Shown: positions 24,537 through 33,743 of the stretch, in pieces
Layout: the number at the start of each line of letters is the position of its first letter
How positions within the stretch are numbered: position 1 is the first letter of the stretch
Assembly (NCBI RefSeq): GCF_021431965.1
Contig: NZ_CP090370.1
Coordinates: 744,001-808,000, forward strand
Reading direction: 5' to 3'
Source: Erythrobacter sp. SDW2
Lineage (GTDB): Bacteria; Pseudomonadota; Alphaproteobacteria; Sphingomonadales; Sphingomonadaceae
Length of the DNA stretch: 64,000 nucleotides
Notes under the pieces: generated by a model
Database searches by the model: none
What the model saw: the letters and a program-made list of their open reading frames with translations, nothing else
Told to the model about the DNA's origin: nothing
Made by a program: the position numbers and the translations under genes

Positions 24537-24566
24537 CGCCCCGGACCGCATGGGCGATCCGGGGCG
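24537..24566 (-). terminator. GC hairpin downstream of the TonB receptor gene, possible terminator
   Basis: CGCCCCGGA and TCCGGGGCG form a perfect 9-bp stem with a 12-base loop, 22 bases beyond the receptor stop. On the minus strand only a short TTT follows, so termination may be weak. Confidence 0.4.
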
Positions 24567-24588
24567 TGCATTGACGAACTGCGGGCGG

Positions 24589-27162
24589 TCAGAAGTCGAC
24601 CGAGACGCGTCCGTAAATGAACCTGCCGCTGAAGCCGAACGGCGACTGCGACGAATAGGGCAGGAAACTGTTGTTGAGGCCGAAGTTGAACCCGTCGACC
24701 GTCCCGAAGGGCAAGCGGTCGGGATACTCGTCGAGCAGATTGTTGGCACCCACGGCCAGCTGGACATTCTCCAGCGGATTGACCCGCAGCTCGAGGTCGA
24801 GAACCCACTTCGGCGATAGGGTGATGTCACCCGGCGCGGTGCCCTTGGCGACGGTAATGTCACTGGTGCTGCCGGTCGGCAGGAACACCGAGCCATAGCG
24901 GTTGCCGCGCAGAGTGGCACCGAAGGGCTCCAGGTCCCAGTCCAGCCCGAAGTTGAACTTGTTCGAAGGCTGGCCGTCGGTCAGGCGGAAGCTCTCCGGC
25001 CGCGCGAACAGGCGCTGCGCGGTGAAGCCGCTGAATGTCCGGCGATCGGTGATCTTGGTGTCGTTGATATTGTAGCCCGCGGTCAGCGTGAAGCGGCCGA
25101 TCCCGAAATCGGGAATGCGGTAGCTGGCGACAACATCGAGACCCTGGGTGCGGGTATCGATCCCGTTGATGAAGAAGCGGGCCGAAGTCCCGACCACGCC
25201 CGCCGCCTGCAGGATCGCGACAACGTCGGCCCCTTGCAGGTTCTCGGTCAGGACGATGCGGTCCCTGATCTCGATATTGTAGTAATCGACCGTGACATTG
25301 AGCCCGGGCACCATGGTGAAGACCACACCGCCACTGAGGTTGAGTGACTTTTCCGCCTCGAGCGGTTCTGCCCCCAGCGCCACCGCAATCGGCGAGTCGA
25401 CCGGGAAGGTGCCGATCTCGATCAGACCGACGCCCGGTACATTGTTGGTCGAGGTGGTCGAGAAGAATTGCTGGGCCATGCCCGGAGCACGGAAGCCGGT
25501 GGAGACAGAGCCGCGCAGGGCGAAGCCGTCGATCGGCTCGAACCGTGCGGCAGCCTTGCCGTTGATCGTGCTGCCGAAGTCCGAGAAGTGCTCGAACCGG
25601 CCTGCGACCTGGATATTGAACGCATCCGACAGGTCGGTGTCGAGCTCGACATAACCGGCGAAGCTGTCACGCGACCGGTCGATGGCGGTGGTGGGCGAGA
25701 AGCCGGGGAACACCTGGGCACCCGGTGCAGCGCCATTGCTGAGCGCGAACGGCCCGGCGATATAGCTGGCAGGTTCGCCCGCAATGATCTTGTAGTTCTC
25801 GTTGCGCCACTCTGCCCCGACCGCCAGCGATGTATCGCCGATGCCGAGGTTGAGTTCCCGCTGGGCGTCGAAGTTGACCGCCAGCTGGCCCGAGCGCAGG
25901 CCACCGGCATCGAATTTGCGCGGGCTTGCTGCGCTGCCGAGCGACACGTTCCAGCTGTTCGATACGCCGTAATCGAGCGCGTTGGTGCCATAGGTAAGCG
26001 ACAGGTCGATGTTCCAGCCAGAGGTTTCGCCGCGCACGCCGACAGCCGCCGAGATGTCCTCGATCGTGCTGTCGATCTGCGGCAGGAAGCCGTCGGGATA
26101 GAATGGTACGAAGGTGGTGGTCGATGCCGCCCAGTCGCGGTTACGCGCGTCGAGCGATCGGCGATAGAAGCCGGTGCCGTTGGCATCGCGGATGCCGTAG
26201 CTGCCGAAGGCATAGAGCTCGAACGCATCGCCAAGATCGGCCCCGGCGTTGACGAAGAAGTTGAAGTCCTTCGATTCGCCATCGCCGAAGCGGTGGCTGT
26301 AGCGGTCGAAAGTGGTTTCGCGCGGATCGCCGGCGCTGAAATACTGGCGGCGGATATCCGGACCCGAACGGTTGGTGGGCGATCGATCCTTGTACTCGGC
26401 GGTCCAGTTGAAATAGGCCGTGTCGCCCAGCGGCAGGCCGATATTGGTGGCGATTGTCCATGTGTCGCCGTCGCGCCGTTTGCGGTCCGCGCCGGTGAAG
26501 GTGATCACCGGATCGCCGCTTGCCCCGGTCGTCGGAGCCACCGTGGCGACGACATCGACGCCCTCCATCGTCGTGATGTACTTGCCGAAGGTCGCCTGGG
26601 CTCGGCCGCCTTCGCGTTTCTTGAGCTGGATGTTGATGACCCCGGCAATGGCGTCGGAGCCATATTGCGAAGAGGCCCCGTCTCGCAGCACTTCGATCCG
26701 CTCGATTGCGAGCGGCGGAATGGTGTTCATGTCGACACCGGCCGACCCGCGACCGACCGAGCCGTTGAGGTTGAGCAGCGAGGACAGGTGGCGGCGCTTG
26801 CCGTTGACCAGCACCAGCACCTGGTCCGGTGCCAGGCCGCGCAGCGTGGCGGGGCGCAGCGAGTCGGTGCCGTCGGTCAGCGAAGGCTGCGGGAAGTTGA
26901 ACGAGGGGACGAGGTTGTTGAGCAGGCGGTTGGTTTCGGTCGTGCCCTGGTTGAGCAAGGAGTCCGAAGAAATCACGTCGATCGGCACGGTGCTGTCGGC
27001 AATCGTCCGGTCCGTTCGCCGGGTACCGGTGACGATGATGATATCGCCCTCGTTTGCGGTGCCGGCCGCGTCTTCATCCTGGGCATGGGCAGTGGCCGGC
27101 ATGGTGGCGAAAGCGAGGGCCGAGAGGCCGCAGCCGAAGAGCCAATTGCGACGATACGTCAT
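24589..27162 (-). CDS. TonB-dependent outer-membrane receptor
   Basis: The 857-residue receptor has a signal peptide (ends TAHAQ), a TonB-box-like stretch GDIIIVTGTRR, and a plug domain with TETNRLLNNLVPSFN, VLVLVNGKRRH and IERIEVLRDGASSQYGSDAI. A 22-strand barrel follows, ending in FIYGRVSVDF with the terminal Phe expected for outer-membrane insertion. There is no N-terminal signalling domain. The plug type is common among sphingomonad receptors for unknown organic substrates; neither iron nor vitamin specificity can be claimed. GAGGGA lies eight bases before the ATG. No partner gene is adjacent. Confidence 0.9.
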   Translation of the reverse strand: MTYRRNWLFGCGLSALAFATMPATAHAQDEDAAGTANEGDIIIVTGTRRTDRTIADSTVPIDVISSDSLLNQGTTETNRLLNNLVPSFNFPQPSLTDGTDSLRPATLRGLAPDQVLVLVNGKRRHLSSLLNLNGSVGRGSAGVDMNTIPPLAIERIEVLRDGASSQYGSDAIAGVINIQLKKREGGRAQATFGKYITTMEGVDVVATVAPTTGASGDPVITFTGADRKRRDGDTWTIATNIGLPLGDTAYFNWTAEYKDRSPTNRSGPDIRRQYFSAGDPRETTFDRYSHRFGDGESKDFNFFVNAGADLGDAFELYAFGSYGIRDANGTGFYRRSLDARNRDWAASTTTFVPFYPDGFLPQIDSTIEDISAAVGVRGETSGWNIDLSLTYGTNALDYGVSNSWNVSLGSAASPRKFDAGGLRSGQLAVNFDAQRELNLGIGDTSLAVGAEWRNENYKIIAGEPASYIAGPFALSNGAAPGAQVFPGFSPTTAIDRSRDSFAGYVELDTDLSDAFNIQVAGRFEHFSDFGSTINGKAAARFEPIDGFALRGSVSTGFRAPGMAQQFFSTTSTNNVPGVGLIEIGTFPVDSPIAVALGAEPLEAEKSLNLSGGVVFTMVPGLNVTVDYYNIEIRDRIVLTENLQGADVVAILQAAGVVGTSARFFINGIDTRTQGLDVVASYRIPDFGIGRFTLTAGYNINDTKITDRRTFSGFTAQRLFARPESFRLTDGQPSNKFNFGLDWDLEPFGATLRGNRYGSVFLPTGSTSDITVAKGTAPGDITLSPKWVLDLELRVNPLENVQLAVGANNLLDEYPDRLPFGTVDGFNFGLNNSFLPYSSQSPFGFSGRFIYGRVSVDF

Positions 27163-27354
27163 GCACGTGTTCCCTCTGTTTGTCTCAAGATGCCAGACTA
27201 CGCTGCGGCGCAACATTCAGGCAGGTTTTCTTTTGATATCGAAACGTTTGCAGGCCGATTGTCGTATTGTTGCAACATTCAACCCCGGGGGTGATTGCGA
27301 GAGCCGGAGCCTGGCTGGCTAGGCAAGGCTGCCGACTGCGGCTAGTCTTCGGCC

Positions 27355-28509
27355 ATGAGCAGCCGCAAGATCGATGCCTGGGTTTCGGCCGGGCTGATCG
27401 ACGAACCGACCCGCAACCGCATCCTTGCCTATGAGGAAGCGCATTCGCGTCCGCTGGCGCTATGGGCGATCATCGGCATCGGCGTGCTGGCAATCGGCCT
27501 TGGCGTAGTCTCCGTGGTTGCGGCCAATTGGCAGGACGTGCCCGGACAGGTCAGGCTGGCGATCCATCTCGCGCTGATCGCCGCGCTGGCCGCCTTCGTC
27601 GCGCTGCGCGGTGAGCGGCTGGAGCAGGAGCATCCCTGGGGCCTCGAGGCGGCGCTGTTCGTGTTCGGCGTGCTCGGCCTCAGCTTCGTCGGCCATATCG
27701 GTCAGGTCTACCAGACCGACTCCCCGCTGTGGCGCCCGCTGGCGGCGTGGCTGGTGCTGTTCGCGCCTCTGCTGTTGCTGCGCGGGCAAAGCTGGATCGT
27801 GGCGCTGGGGCTGATGGCGGCGGCGATCGGCACGGCCTGGGAATATGTCTCGACCCTGGCGCAATGGACGCCGATGGGCGAGCCCGATGCCCCGTGGCTG
27901 TGGATGAGCCTCGTCACCGCGCTTCCGGTGCTGATTGCCCCGGCGGCCGCCTGGCTGCGCGAACGCAGCCCGCGCGAGGCGTTCTGGACCCGGCTCGAAC
28001 AGCTTGCCATCGCCTACGCGCTGGTCGGGGCTTCGCTGCTGTGCGTCATCGCCTCGGCTGGCGAGGTCGAGCAAGACATGCTGGCGATCGGTCCGCAGCT
28101 GCTGCGCGCCGTCATTGCCCTGGTTGCAGCAGGCCTGGTCGTCATGCTCCACCGCTCGCAATCGGGCACGGCTGCCGCGGCGATCCTGGCCGCTTGCGGG
28201 GTCGGCGCGCTGCTCGCCTCGCTGTTCAACGATCTCGACGTGCTGGCCGGCCTGCTGTTCATGGCACTGTGGGTGGCGGTTGCGGGCGCGGCGCTCTACG
28301 CCGGGTGGCGCGGCATGTTCCAGCTGGCGGTGGCGGCGGTGGCGCTGAGGCTCATCGTCCTCAGCTTCGAGCTGGCGAGCGACCTGCTGACCAGCGGCTT
28401 CGGCCTGATCATCGCGGGGCTCCTGATCCTCGGTGTGGCGTGGGGTGCGGTGAAGGTCTCGCGCACCTTCGCTCCGCCGAAGCAGGATAGCGGGGAGGGC
28501 GCGGCATGA
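27355..28509 (+). CDS. DUF2157 membrane protein
   Basis: The 384-residue protein starts with a short soluble helix pair (KIDAWVSAGLIDEPTRNRIL), the DUF2157 signature. About ten to eleven membrane helices follow, including VSVVAANWQDVPGQVRLAIH and FGVLGLSFVGHIGQVYQ. Its last four bases overlap the start of the GDYXXLXY-type gene (ATGA). The pair recurs together in many bacteria and its function is not known. The context suggests a two-part membrane complex. Confidence 0.82.
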   Translation: MSSRKIDAWVSAGLIDEPTRNRILAYEEAHSRPLALWAIIGIGVLAIGLGVVSVVAANWQDVPGQVRLAIHLALIAALAAFVALRGERLEQEHPWGLEAALFVFGVLGLSFVGHIGQVYQTDSPLWRPLAAWLVLFAPLLLLRGQSWIVALGLMAAAIGTAWEYVSTLAQWTPMGEPDAPWLWMSLVTALPVLIAPAAAWLRERSPREAFWTRLEQLAIAYALVGASLLCVIASAGEVEQDMLAIGPQLLRAVIALVAAGLVVMLHRSQSGTAAAAILAACGVGALLASLFNDLDVLAGLLFMALWVAVAGAALYAGWRGMFQLAVAAVALRLIVLSFELASDLLTSGFGLIIAGLLILGVAWGAVKVSRTFAPPKQDSGEGAA

Positions 28510-29066
28510 AACGCAAGGCAACCGTTGCCGCACTCGCGCTGCCGCTTGCGGGGCTCACGGGCCTGTGGGCCTGGACCGACAGCTGGACCCGCGAGGGCAC
28601 CGACTGGGAAGTGCCGGTGCAAGGCTACGACCCGCGCGACCTGCTGCGCGGCCACTATATCCAGTTTCAGTACGACTGGCCGGGCGAGAGCGTTACCGAT
28701 GACAATCGCTGGTGGCTCGGTTCCTTCTGCATCGAAGGCACGGCGCCGACCATCGAGCGTATCGTCGTGCGCGACGATATCGAGGGCTGCGCCCATTTCG
28801 CCAGACCCGAAGCCGCCTCGATCTACGGTGGCCAGGGGCTGCAACGCGGGCGGCTCTATGTCCCGCAGACCCGCGCGCGCGAGCTGGAACAGAAGCTCGC
28901 CGATCCGGAGCTGCGCGGCATCGTCACCGTGCGCCAGCGCACCGACGGCCGCATCCTGCCGCAGAGCATCCGCTTTCGCCCGCTGACGGCAGAAGAACGG
29001 GCGGAGCGGGAGGCCCGGCGCGAAGAAGACACGCGCCCGCCGCCGGCGATCATGCAAAGTCGGTAG
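28506..29066 (+). CDS. GDYXXLXY-family protein, partner of the DUF2157 protein
   Basis: The 186-residue protein has one N-terminal membrane helix or signal anchor and an extracytoplasmic domain. The segment YDPRDLLRGHYIQFQYD is the family motif (here YDPRDLLRGHY). The C-terminal third is a highly charged helix rich in Glu and Arg. Genes of this family lie beside DUF2157/DUF4401 genes, as here, and the four-base overlap shows translational coupling. The role is unknown. Confidence 0.8.
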   Translation: MKRKATVAALALPLAGLTGLWAWTDSWTREGTDWEVPVQGYDPRDLLRGHYIQFQYDWPGESVTDDNRWWLGSFCIEGTAPTIERIVVRDDIEGCAHFARPEAASIYGGQGLQRGRLYVPQTRARELEQKLADPELRGIVTVRQRTDGRILPQSIRFRPLTAEERAEREARREEDTRPPPAIMQSR

Positions 29067-29072
29067 GGGCCG

Positions 29073-31415
29073 CTAGAGCGGGTTGCCTTCGGCATCGCGG
29101 TAGATGTCGCGGCGGCCGACATGGTTGGCCGGACCGACGAGGCCGTCCGCCTCCATCCGCTCGATCCATTTGGCGGCGGTGTTGTAGCCCACGCCCATCT
29201 GGCGCTGGAGCCACGAGCCAGACGCCTTCTGGTTCTCGATCACGATCTGGCAGGCCTGGCGGTACTTGCGCTCTTCCGGATTGTCGGAAGCGGACAGGTC
29301 GTCGTCGAAACTCAGGCCGAAGCCTTCTTCCGGCTCCTCGGTCACGGCGTCGACATACTCGGGGCTGCCCTGCGCTCGCCAGTGGTCGGCGACGGCCTCC
29401 ACTTCCTCGTCGCTGACGAAGGGGCCGTGGACGCGGATCATCGCGCCGGTGTTGGGCTTGTAGAGCATGTCGCCCTTGCCCAGCAGCTGCTCGCTGCCCT
29501 GCTCGCCCAGGATGGTGCGGCTGTCGATCCGGCTGGTCACCTTGAAGCTGATGCGGGTCGGCAGGTTGGCCTTGATGACGCCGGTGATGACATCGACCGA
29601 AGGGCGCTGCGTCGCCATGATCAGGTGGATGCCCGCCGCGCGGCTTTTCTGGCTGAGCCGCTGGATCAGGACTTCGATTTCCTTGCCGACGGTGACCATC
29701 AGGTCGGCCAGCTCGTCGACGATCAGCACGATCTGCGGCAGCGGCTGGTAATCGAGCTGCTCTTCCTCGTAGATCTCGTCGCCCGTATCGGGATCGAAGC
29801 CGGTCTGGACCCGGCGCCCGAGCGGTTTGCCCTTGGCGGCGGCGGCGCGGACCTTCTCGTTGAACCCGGCGATGTTGCGCGAGTTGATCGAGCTCATCAT
29901 ACGGTAGCGCCGCTCCATCTCCTCGACCGCCCATTTGAGCGCGCGGACCGACTTGGCCGGCTCCGTAACCACGGGGCTGAGCAGGTGCGGGATATCGTCG
30001 TAGGTCTTGAGCTCGAGCACCTTGGGATCGATCAGGATCAGGCGGCATTCCTCGGGCGTGAAGCGGTAGAGCAGGCTCAGCAGGATCGCGTTGAGTCCTA
30101 CGGACTTGCCCGATCCGGTGGTCCCCGCGACCAGCAGGTGTGGCATGGCGGCGAGGTCGGCTACGATCGGCTCGCCCGCGATATCCTTGCCCAGGATCAT
30201 CGGCAGCGCGCCCTTGGCATCGGCGAAGGCGGCGCAGCTGGCCAGTTCCTTGAAATTGACCGTCTGGCGGTGCTGGTTGGGCAGCTCGATGCCCATCACC
30301 GTCTTGCCCGGGATCGGGCTGACGCGGGCGCTGATCGCGCTCATATTGCGGGCAATGTCTTCGGCAAGGCCGATGATGCGGCTGGCCTTGATGCCGGGGG
30401 CCGGTTCCAGCTCGTACATGGTGACCACCGGGCCGGTGCGCACGGCGGTGATCTCGCCTTTGACGTTGAAATCGTCGAGCACGGTCTCGAGCAGACGGGC
30501 GTTGCGCTCCAGCGCCAGCTTGTCGAGCTTGGGCGCAGGCTCGCCCACCGCATCGGCCAGCAGGTCCAGGCTCGGCAGTTCGTAGTCGGCGAACATGTCG
30601 CGCTGCTTGGCCTTGGGCATGACCGCCTTTCTCGGCAGGGCGGAGGGGTCGGAAATTTCCGGCGCGCGGCGTTCGGCCGGCTGGGCGATGGCCTCGGGCT
30701 CGGCCTTGACCCGCTCGTTGCCCTTGGCGCGCGGCTGGATGATCGCGGGCTTGGGCAGGGCGACTTCGGGCACGAAGGGCATGTGGCGCAGGAAGCGCGG
30801 GAGGGTCAGCAGCGCGCGCCAGTCGATGGCGAAGACGCGGGTGACCAGCGCCAGCCCGCCGCCCAGCGCCAACAGCGCCAGCGCAAGGACGATCCAGCCC
30901 GCCGCCTCTTCGCCGAACCGCGCCGCCACCGCCTGGATCGCACCAGCGCCCATCAGCCCGGTGATGCCGCCCATCGAGGCGGGCATGGTGCCGCTCTGCG
31001 GGTCGATAACCAGCGCCAGCACAGTCGAAAGCAGCGCCATGGCCAGCAGCAGCATCAACACCGGCTGCCACCAGCGGGTGTCGGTATCGACGTCCTCTTC
31101 CTCGACATCGCGCCACAGCTTGCGGGCGATGACATAGAGCAGCGGCAGTAGCAGCACGGCGGTCCAGCCGAACAGGAACAGCACCCGCTCAGCCGCCCAG
31201 GCGCCCGATGCGCCCATCCAGTTGGCGATATCGGTCGCGGCGGCGGCGGTCGAGGGGCTGGGGTCGGTCTGGGTATAGCTGGCGAGCGCGAGGCCGAGGA
31301 AGATCGTCGAGCCGAACAGCACCACCGCCCCGGTTATCTGCGCGGCACGGCGCAGCGAACGCCGGAACGCGGCGCGCCAGTCGGCCTGCGGTTTGCTCAT
31401 CGCACGTGTCGCCAT
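29073..31415 (-). CDS. ftsK: DNA translocase FtsK
   Basis: The 780-residue protein has four to five membrane helices in the first 200 residues, a short linker (200-260), and the motor domain with Walker A VAGTTGSGKSVGLNA and Walker B IVLIVDELADL. The gamma winged-helix domain closes it (GYNTAAKWIERMEADG, GRRDIYRD). It pumps DNA through the division septum and activates XerCD at dif. The linker is short, as in many alphaproteobacteria. In this lineage ftsK often neighbours lolA; here they are 26 kb apart. Confidence 0.95.
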   Translation of the reverse strand: MATRAMSKPQADWRAAFRRSLRRAAQITGAVVLFGSTIFLGLALASYTQTDPSPSTAAAATDIANWMGASGAWAAERVLFLFGWTAVLLLPLLYVIARKLWRDVEEEDVDTDTRWWQPVLMLLLAMALLSTVLALVIDPQSGTMPASMGGITGLMGAGAIQAVAARFGEEAAGWIVLALALLALGGGLALVTRVFAIDWRALLTLPRFLRHMPFVPEVALPKPAIIQPRAKGNERVKAEPEAIAQPAERRAPEISDPSALPRKAVMPKAKQRDMFADYELPSLDLLADAVGEPAPKLDKLALERNARLLETVLDDFNVKGEITAVRTGPVVTMYELEPAPGIKASRIIGLAEDIARNMSAISARVSPIPGKTVMGIELPNQHRQTVNFKELASCAAFADAKGALPMILGKDIAGEPIVADLAAMPHLLVAGTTGSGKSVGLNAILLSLLYRFTPEECRLILIDPKVLELKTYDDIPHLLSPVVTEPAKSVRALKWAVEEMERRYRMMSSINSRNIAGFNEKVRAAAAKGKPLGRRVQTGFDPDTGDEIYEEEQLDYQPLPQIVLIVDELADLMVTVGKEIEVLIQRLSQKSRAAGIHLIMATQRPSVDVITGVIKANLPTRISFKVTSRIDSRTILGEQGSEQLLGKGDMLYKPNTGAMIRVHGPFVSDEEVEAVADHWRAQGSPEYVDAVTEEPEEGFGLSFDDDLSASDNPEERKYRQACQIVIENQKASGSWLQRQMGVGYNTAAKWIERMEADGLVGPANHVGRRDIYRDAEGNPL

Positions 31416-31495
31416 GGGGGCTTCCCTTCCTGTCGGAACACATCATGAATCCTTGGCGAGTCCGGGTCAAGCAGAAGGCGGTGAGGCGAGGTTTT

Positions 31496-31647
31496 GTTTC
31501 GCGCCAAGCCGCCAAGGCGCGAAGAGAGCGCACAATGCGGCGCCGCCGCCCTGTCATATCAAGTGTGCCGATAGCCGAATCGTCGAAATTCAAGTGCGGC
31601 TTCGCCGCAGGCTCAAAATCTTCGCGTCTTGGCGTCTTGGCGCGAAC
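31496..31647. repeat. Inverted pair of 28-30 base repeats between ftsK and the thiE-like gene
   Basis: Arm 1 (31496-31525) contains CGCGCCAAGCCGCCAAGGCG and arm 2 (31618-31647) is its reverse complement with three differences (CGCGCCAAGACGCCAAGACG when flipped). Each arm has an internal GCCAAG-x-CGCCAAG repetition. The 92 bases between them have no reading frame of note. Arm 2 ends one base before the thiE-like stop. The layout suggests a REP-type or miniature mobile element. Confidence 0.75.
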
Positions 31648-31648
31648 C

Positions 31649-32185
31649 TCAACTCAGCCCATCGATTGCAGCCCACCCAGGCCATTGCAGGGCAGTAGCC
31701 CGATGCGCGTTCATTCCCCCCAGCGCGATCACCGGCATCTGCGCATGGCGCGCAAGGTAGCGGAAACGGAGGGGGCCAAGCGTGGGCGCGCCGGGGTGCG
31801 AATTGGTCGGGAACACTGGCGAGAGCATCACTGCATCGGCGCGGGCGTGGTTGGCTGCGGCGATCTCGGCCATGTCGTGCGCGGTGGCCACGGTGACCAT
31901 GTCGCTGCGGGTGGGATAAAGCGAGCGCGCCGCCCCATAGACTCCGTCCGCGCCCCATTCGCGCGCGGTCAGCGTACTGTCGGCGAGGATCAGCAGGTGA
32001 CCCCTCGCCCGGGCAATCCGTCGCAGTGCCATGAAGCGGGCAATGCGCTCCTCGGGCGCAAGGTGGTAGTGCCGATAGACGAAGCCCGATCCCGGCGGCA
32101 GCGTGCGCAGCCGATCCTCCAGCACCGCGTCGTTGCGCGCATCGCTCAGGAGCCACAGGAACGGGAGGGACTGGAACTGTGCCAC
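31649..32185 (-). CDS. Thiamine-phosphate synthase-like protein (ThiE/TenI family)
   Basis: From a GTG at 32185 the protein has 178 residues in a TIM-barrel layout. Visible family features are LWLLSDARND at the start, the beta strand VMLSPVFPTNSHPG with the phosphate-side loop, and the closing VIALGGMNAHRA. ThiE couples the thiazole and pyrimidine parts of thiamine; TenI-like relatives do not. The protein is shorter than typical ThiE (about 210), so the activity is uncertain. The start is only 22 bases from the divergent yggS start, so promoters must overlap the coding regions. Confidence 0.65.
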   Translation of the reverse strand: MAQFQSLPFLWLLSDARNDAVLEDRLRTLPPGSGFVYRHYHLAPEERIARFMALRRIARARGHLLILADSTLTAREWGADGVYGAARSLYPTRSDMVTVATAHDMAEIAAANHARADAVMLSPVFPTNSHPGAPTLGPLRFRYLARHAQMPVIALGGMNAHRATALQWPGWAAIDGLS

Positions 32186-32207
32186 GCCCCCGCTATAGCG
32201 CGCACAA

Positions 32208-32867
32208 ATGATTGAACCAGCCACGCCCCTCGAAGAAATCCGTGCCCGCATCGCCAGGGCCTGCAAGATCGCGCAACGCTCGCCCGACGACGTCACGCTG
32301 ATCGCGGTCAGCAAGACCCATCCGGCCGAGGCGATTGTACAGCTGCTGGAACAGGGCCAGCGCGTCTTCGGCGAGAACCGCGTGCAGGAAGCGCAGGGCA
32401 AATGGCCCGAGCTGCGCGAGGCCTATGCGGACGTGGAGCTCCACCTCATCGGCCAGCTGCAATCGAACAAGGCCGGGGAGGCGGTGGCGCTGTTCGACTG
32501 CATCCACTCGCTCGACCGCCCGAGCCTCGTCACCGCGCTGGGCAAGGCGATGGCCAAGGCGGACAGGCAGGTGCCCTGCTTTGTCCAGGTCAATATCGGC
32601 GCCGAGCAGCAGAAGGGCGGCTGCGCGATTCCCGAGGTCCCCGCGCTGCTGGCTCAGGCGCGCGACGCGGGCATCCCCGTGGCGGGCCTGATGTGCATCC
32701 CGCCCGCAGAGATCGAACCCGCACCCTTCTTCGCCCTGCTCGACAAGCTGGCGCGGGACAACGGGCTGGAGGGGCTCAGCATGGGCATGAGCGGCGATTT
32801 CGAGACTGCGATCATGCTCGGCGCGACCTATGTGCGGGTGGGGACGGCGCTTTTCGGGGAACGTTGA
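32208..32867 (+). CDS. YggS-family pyridoxal-phosphate homeostasis protein
   Basis: The 219-residue single-domain PLP protein has the PLP lysine in LIAVSKTHPAEAI, FGENRVQEAQGKWP, the strand HLIGQLQSNKA and the phosphate-binding SMGMSGDFETAI. These are the family landmarks of YggS/PLPBP. It buffers PLP and affects amino-acid metabolism and has no known catalytic activity. The length is typical. It is convergent with the AT-rich lipoprotein gene, nine bases apart. Confidence 0.93.
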   Translation: MIEPATPLEEIRARIARACKIAQRSPDDVTLIAVSKTHPAEAIVQLLEQGQRVFGENRVQEAQGKWPELREAYADVELHLIGQLQSNKAGEAVALFDCIHSLDRPSLVTALGKAMAKADRQVPCFVQVNIGAEQQKGGCAIPEVPALLAQARDAGIPVAGLMCIPPAEIEPAPFFALLDKLARDNGLEGLSMGMSGDFETAIMLGATYVRVGTALFGER

Positions 32868-32876
32868 ACCGAGAGA

Positions 32877-33611
32877 CTAGGAATCGGGCTTTGGTCCGAC
32901 CTCAACCGTTCCCGGAGTCGAATCTCCTTCTGCCCTCTGTCCGCTAGCAGTTAATGTTGTAGCCTCCAACGGAGCATTCTGAATGACATTTCGGGCAAGT
33001 GTCATGATATTGTCGGGAGCGCATTGGTCCTGATTATCAATGAGATGCTCCATTGCTTGCTCAAATGTGATGTTGGTTTGCGAAAGAGCCTTCTCAGCGT
33101 GGACCTTTTGGGCTTTGAGGGTAAGTGCTTTCACTGCACCGAAGTTTTCCGCACCAAATAGGAAATGCTGATCATAAAGGTTCAGGCCTGCTGTCGTCGC
33201 GGCGGACGCAACGGCGAGCGCCCCGACCAAATCCTCTTTACTGCCTGGCGAGTTAGCGAAATTTGTTAATCCGATTATGCCGGTTATTACAGTGGTAATC
33301 GGTTGTATAGTTCCTCTAAAAATTTGAGACTTTCTCTGGTTTTGGACCATCTGATTGAACCAATTACCACAGAATGAGCGGTTATACATAAATCCGCTTC
33401 TCAACATCGGATAAACTTCTTGATTTGTGGCATAGGGATTGGCTTGCCTCGCGGCGAGGGCGCGAGCAAAATCCGCCTCGAACATCTTCACATCGGATGT
33501 CGTCAGCTCACTTGGCCTCGCATCTTTGCCAATCAATCGCTCTGGCCCCTGAAAACTATAGCAGCCGCTGACCAGAAAAGGCAGTGCCACCGCCATTAGA
33601 GTCCGTTTCAT
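32877..33611 (-). CDS. Orphan lipoprotein of unknown function, AT-rich
   Basis: The 244-residue protein starts with MKRTLMAVALPFLVSGC, a lipoprotein signal with the Cys at position 17. The mature part has Phe/Asn-rich segments (FMYNRSFCGNWFNQMV), a hydrophobic central stretch (TTVITGIIGLTNFA, VGALAVASAATTAG) and an acidic end. I do not recognise the family. Base use is clearly different from the neighbours: a sampled 60-base line (33061-33120) is about 48% GC against the well over 60% around it. The flanking 33612-33740 is also AT-rich. This points to acquisition by transfer. Confidence 0.7.
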   Translation of the reverse strand: MKRTLMAVALPFLVSGCYSFQGPERLIGKDARPSELTTSDVKMFEADFARALAARQANPYATNQEVYPMLRSGFMYNRSFCGNWFNQMVQNQRKSQIFRGTIQPITTVITGIIGLTNFANSPGSKEDLVGALAVASAATTAGLNLYDQHFLFGAENFGAVKALTLKAQKVHAEKALSQTNITFEQAMEHLIDNQDQCAPDNIMTLARNVIQNAPLEATTLTASGQRAEGDSTPGTVEVGPKPDS

Positions 33612-33743
33612 TGTCAGATTCCCCCGAGTATTTGATCCCGCTGTCCCCTCAGGGTAATTAAGCTAAGAGCAAATGATTCGGGAAGAGAAATTAACTCAAA
33701 AAAGATCTCGGTGAATTAAATGCGGCTTGCAGCAATGTCAGGT

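Noticed and set aside
27203-27226. Similarity of GCGCAACATTCAGGCAGGTTTT upstream of the TonB receptor to the sequence around 63978-64000
   Set aside because: The match needs gaps, and the palindrome that makes the right-end site interesting is missing here.
29050-31116. Minus-strand frame of 688 codons overlapping ftsK
   Set aside because: Same strand as ftsK but a different frame; composition is Arg/Ala/Gly-rich and lacks motifs.
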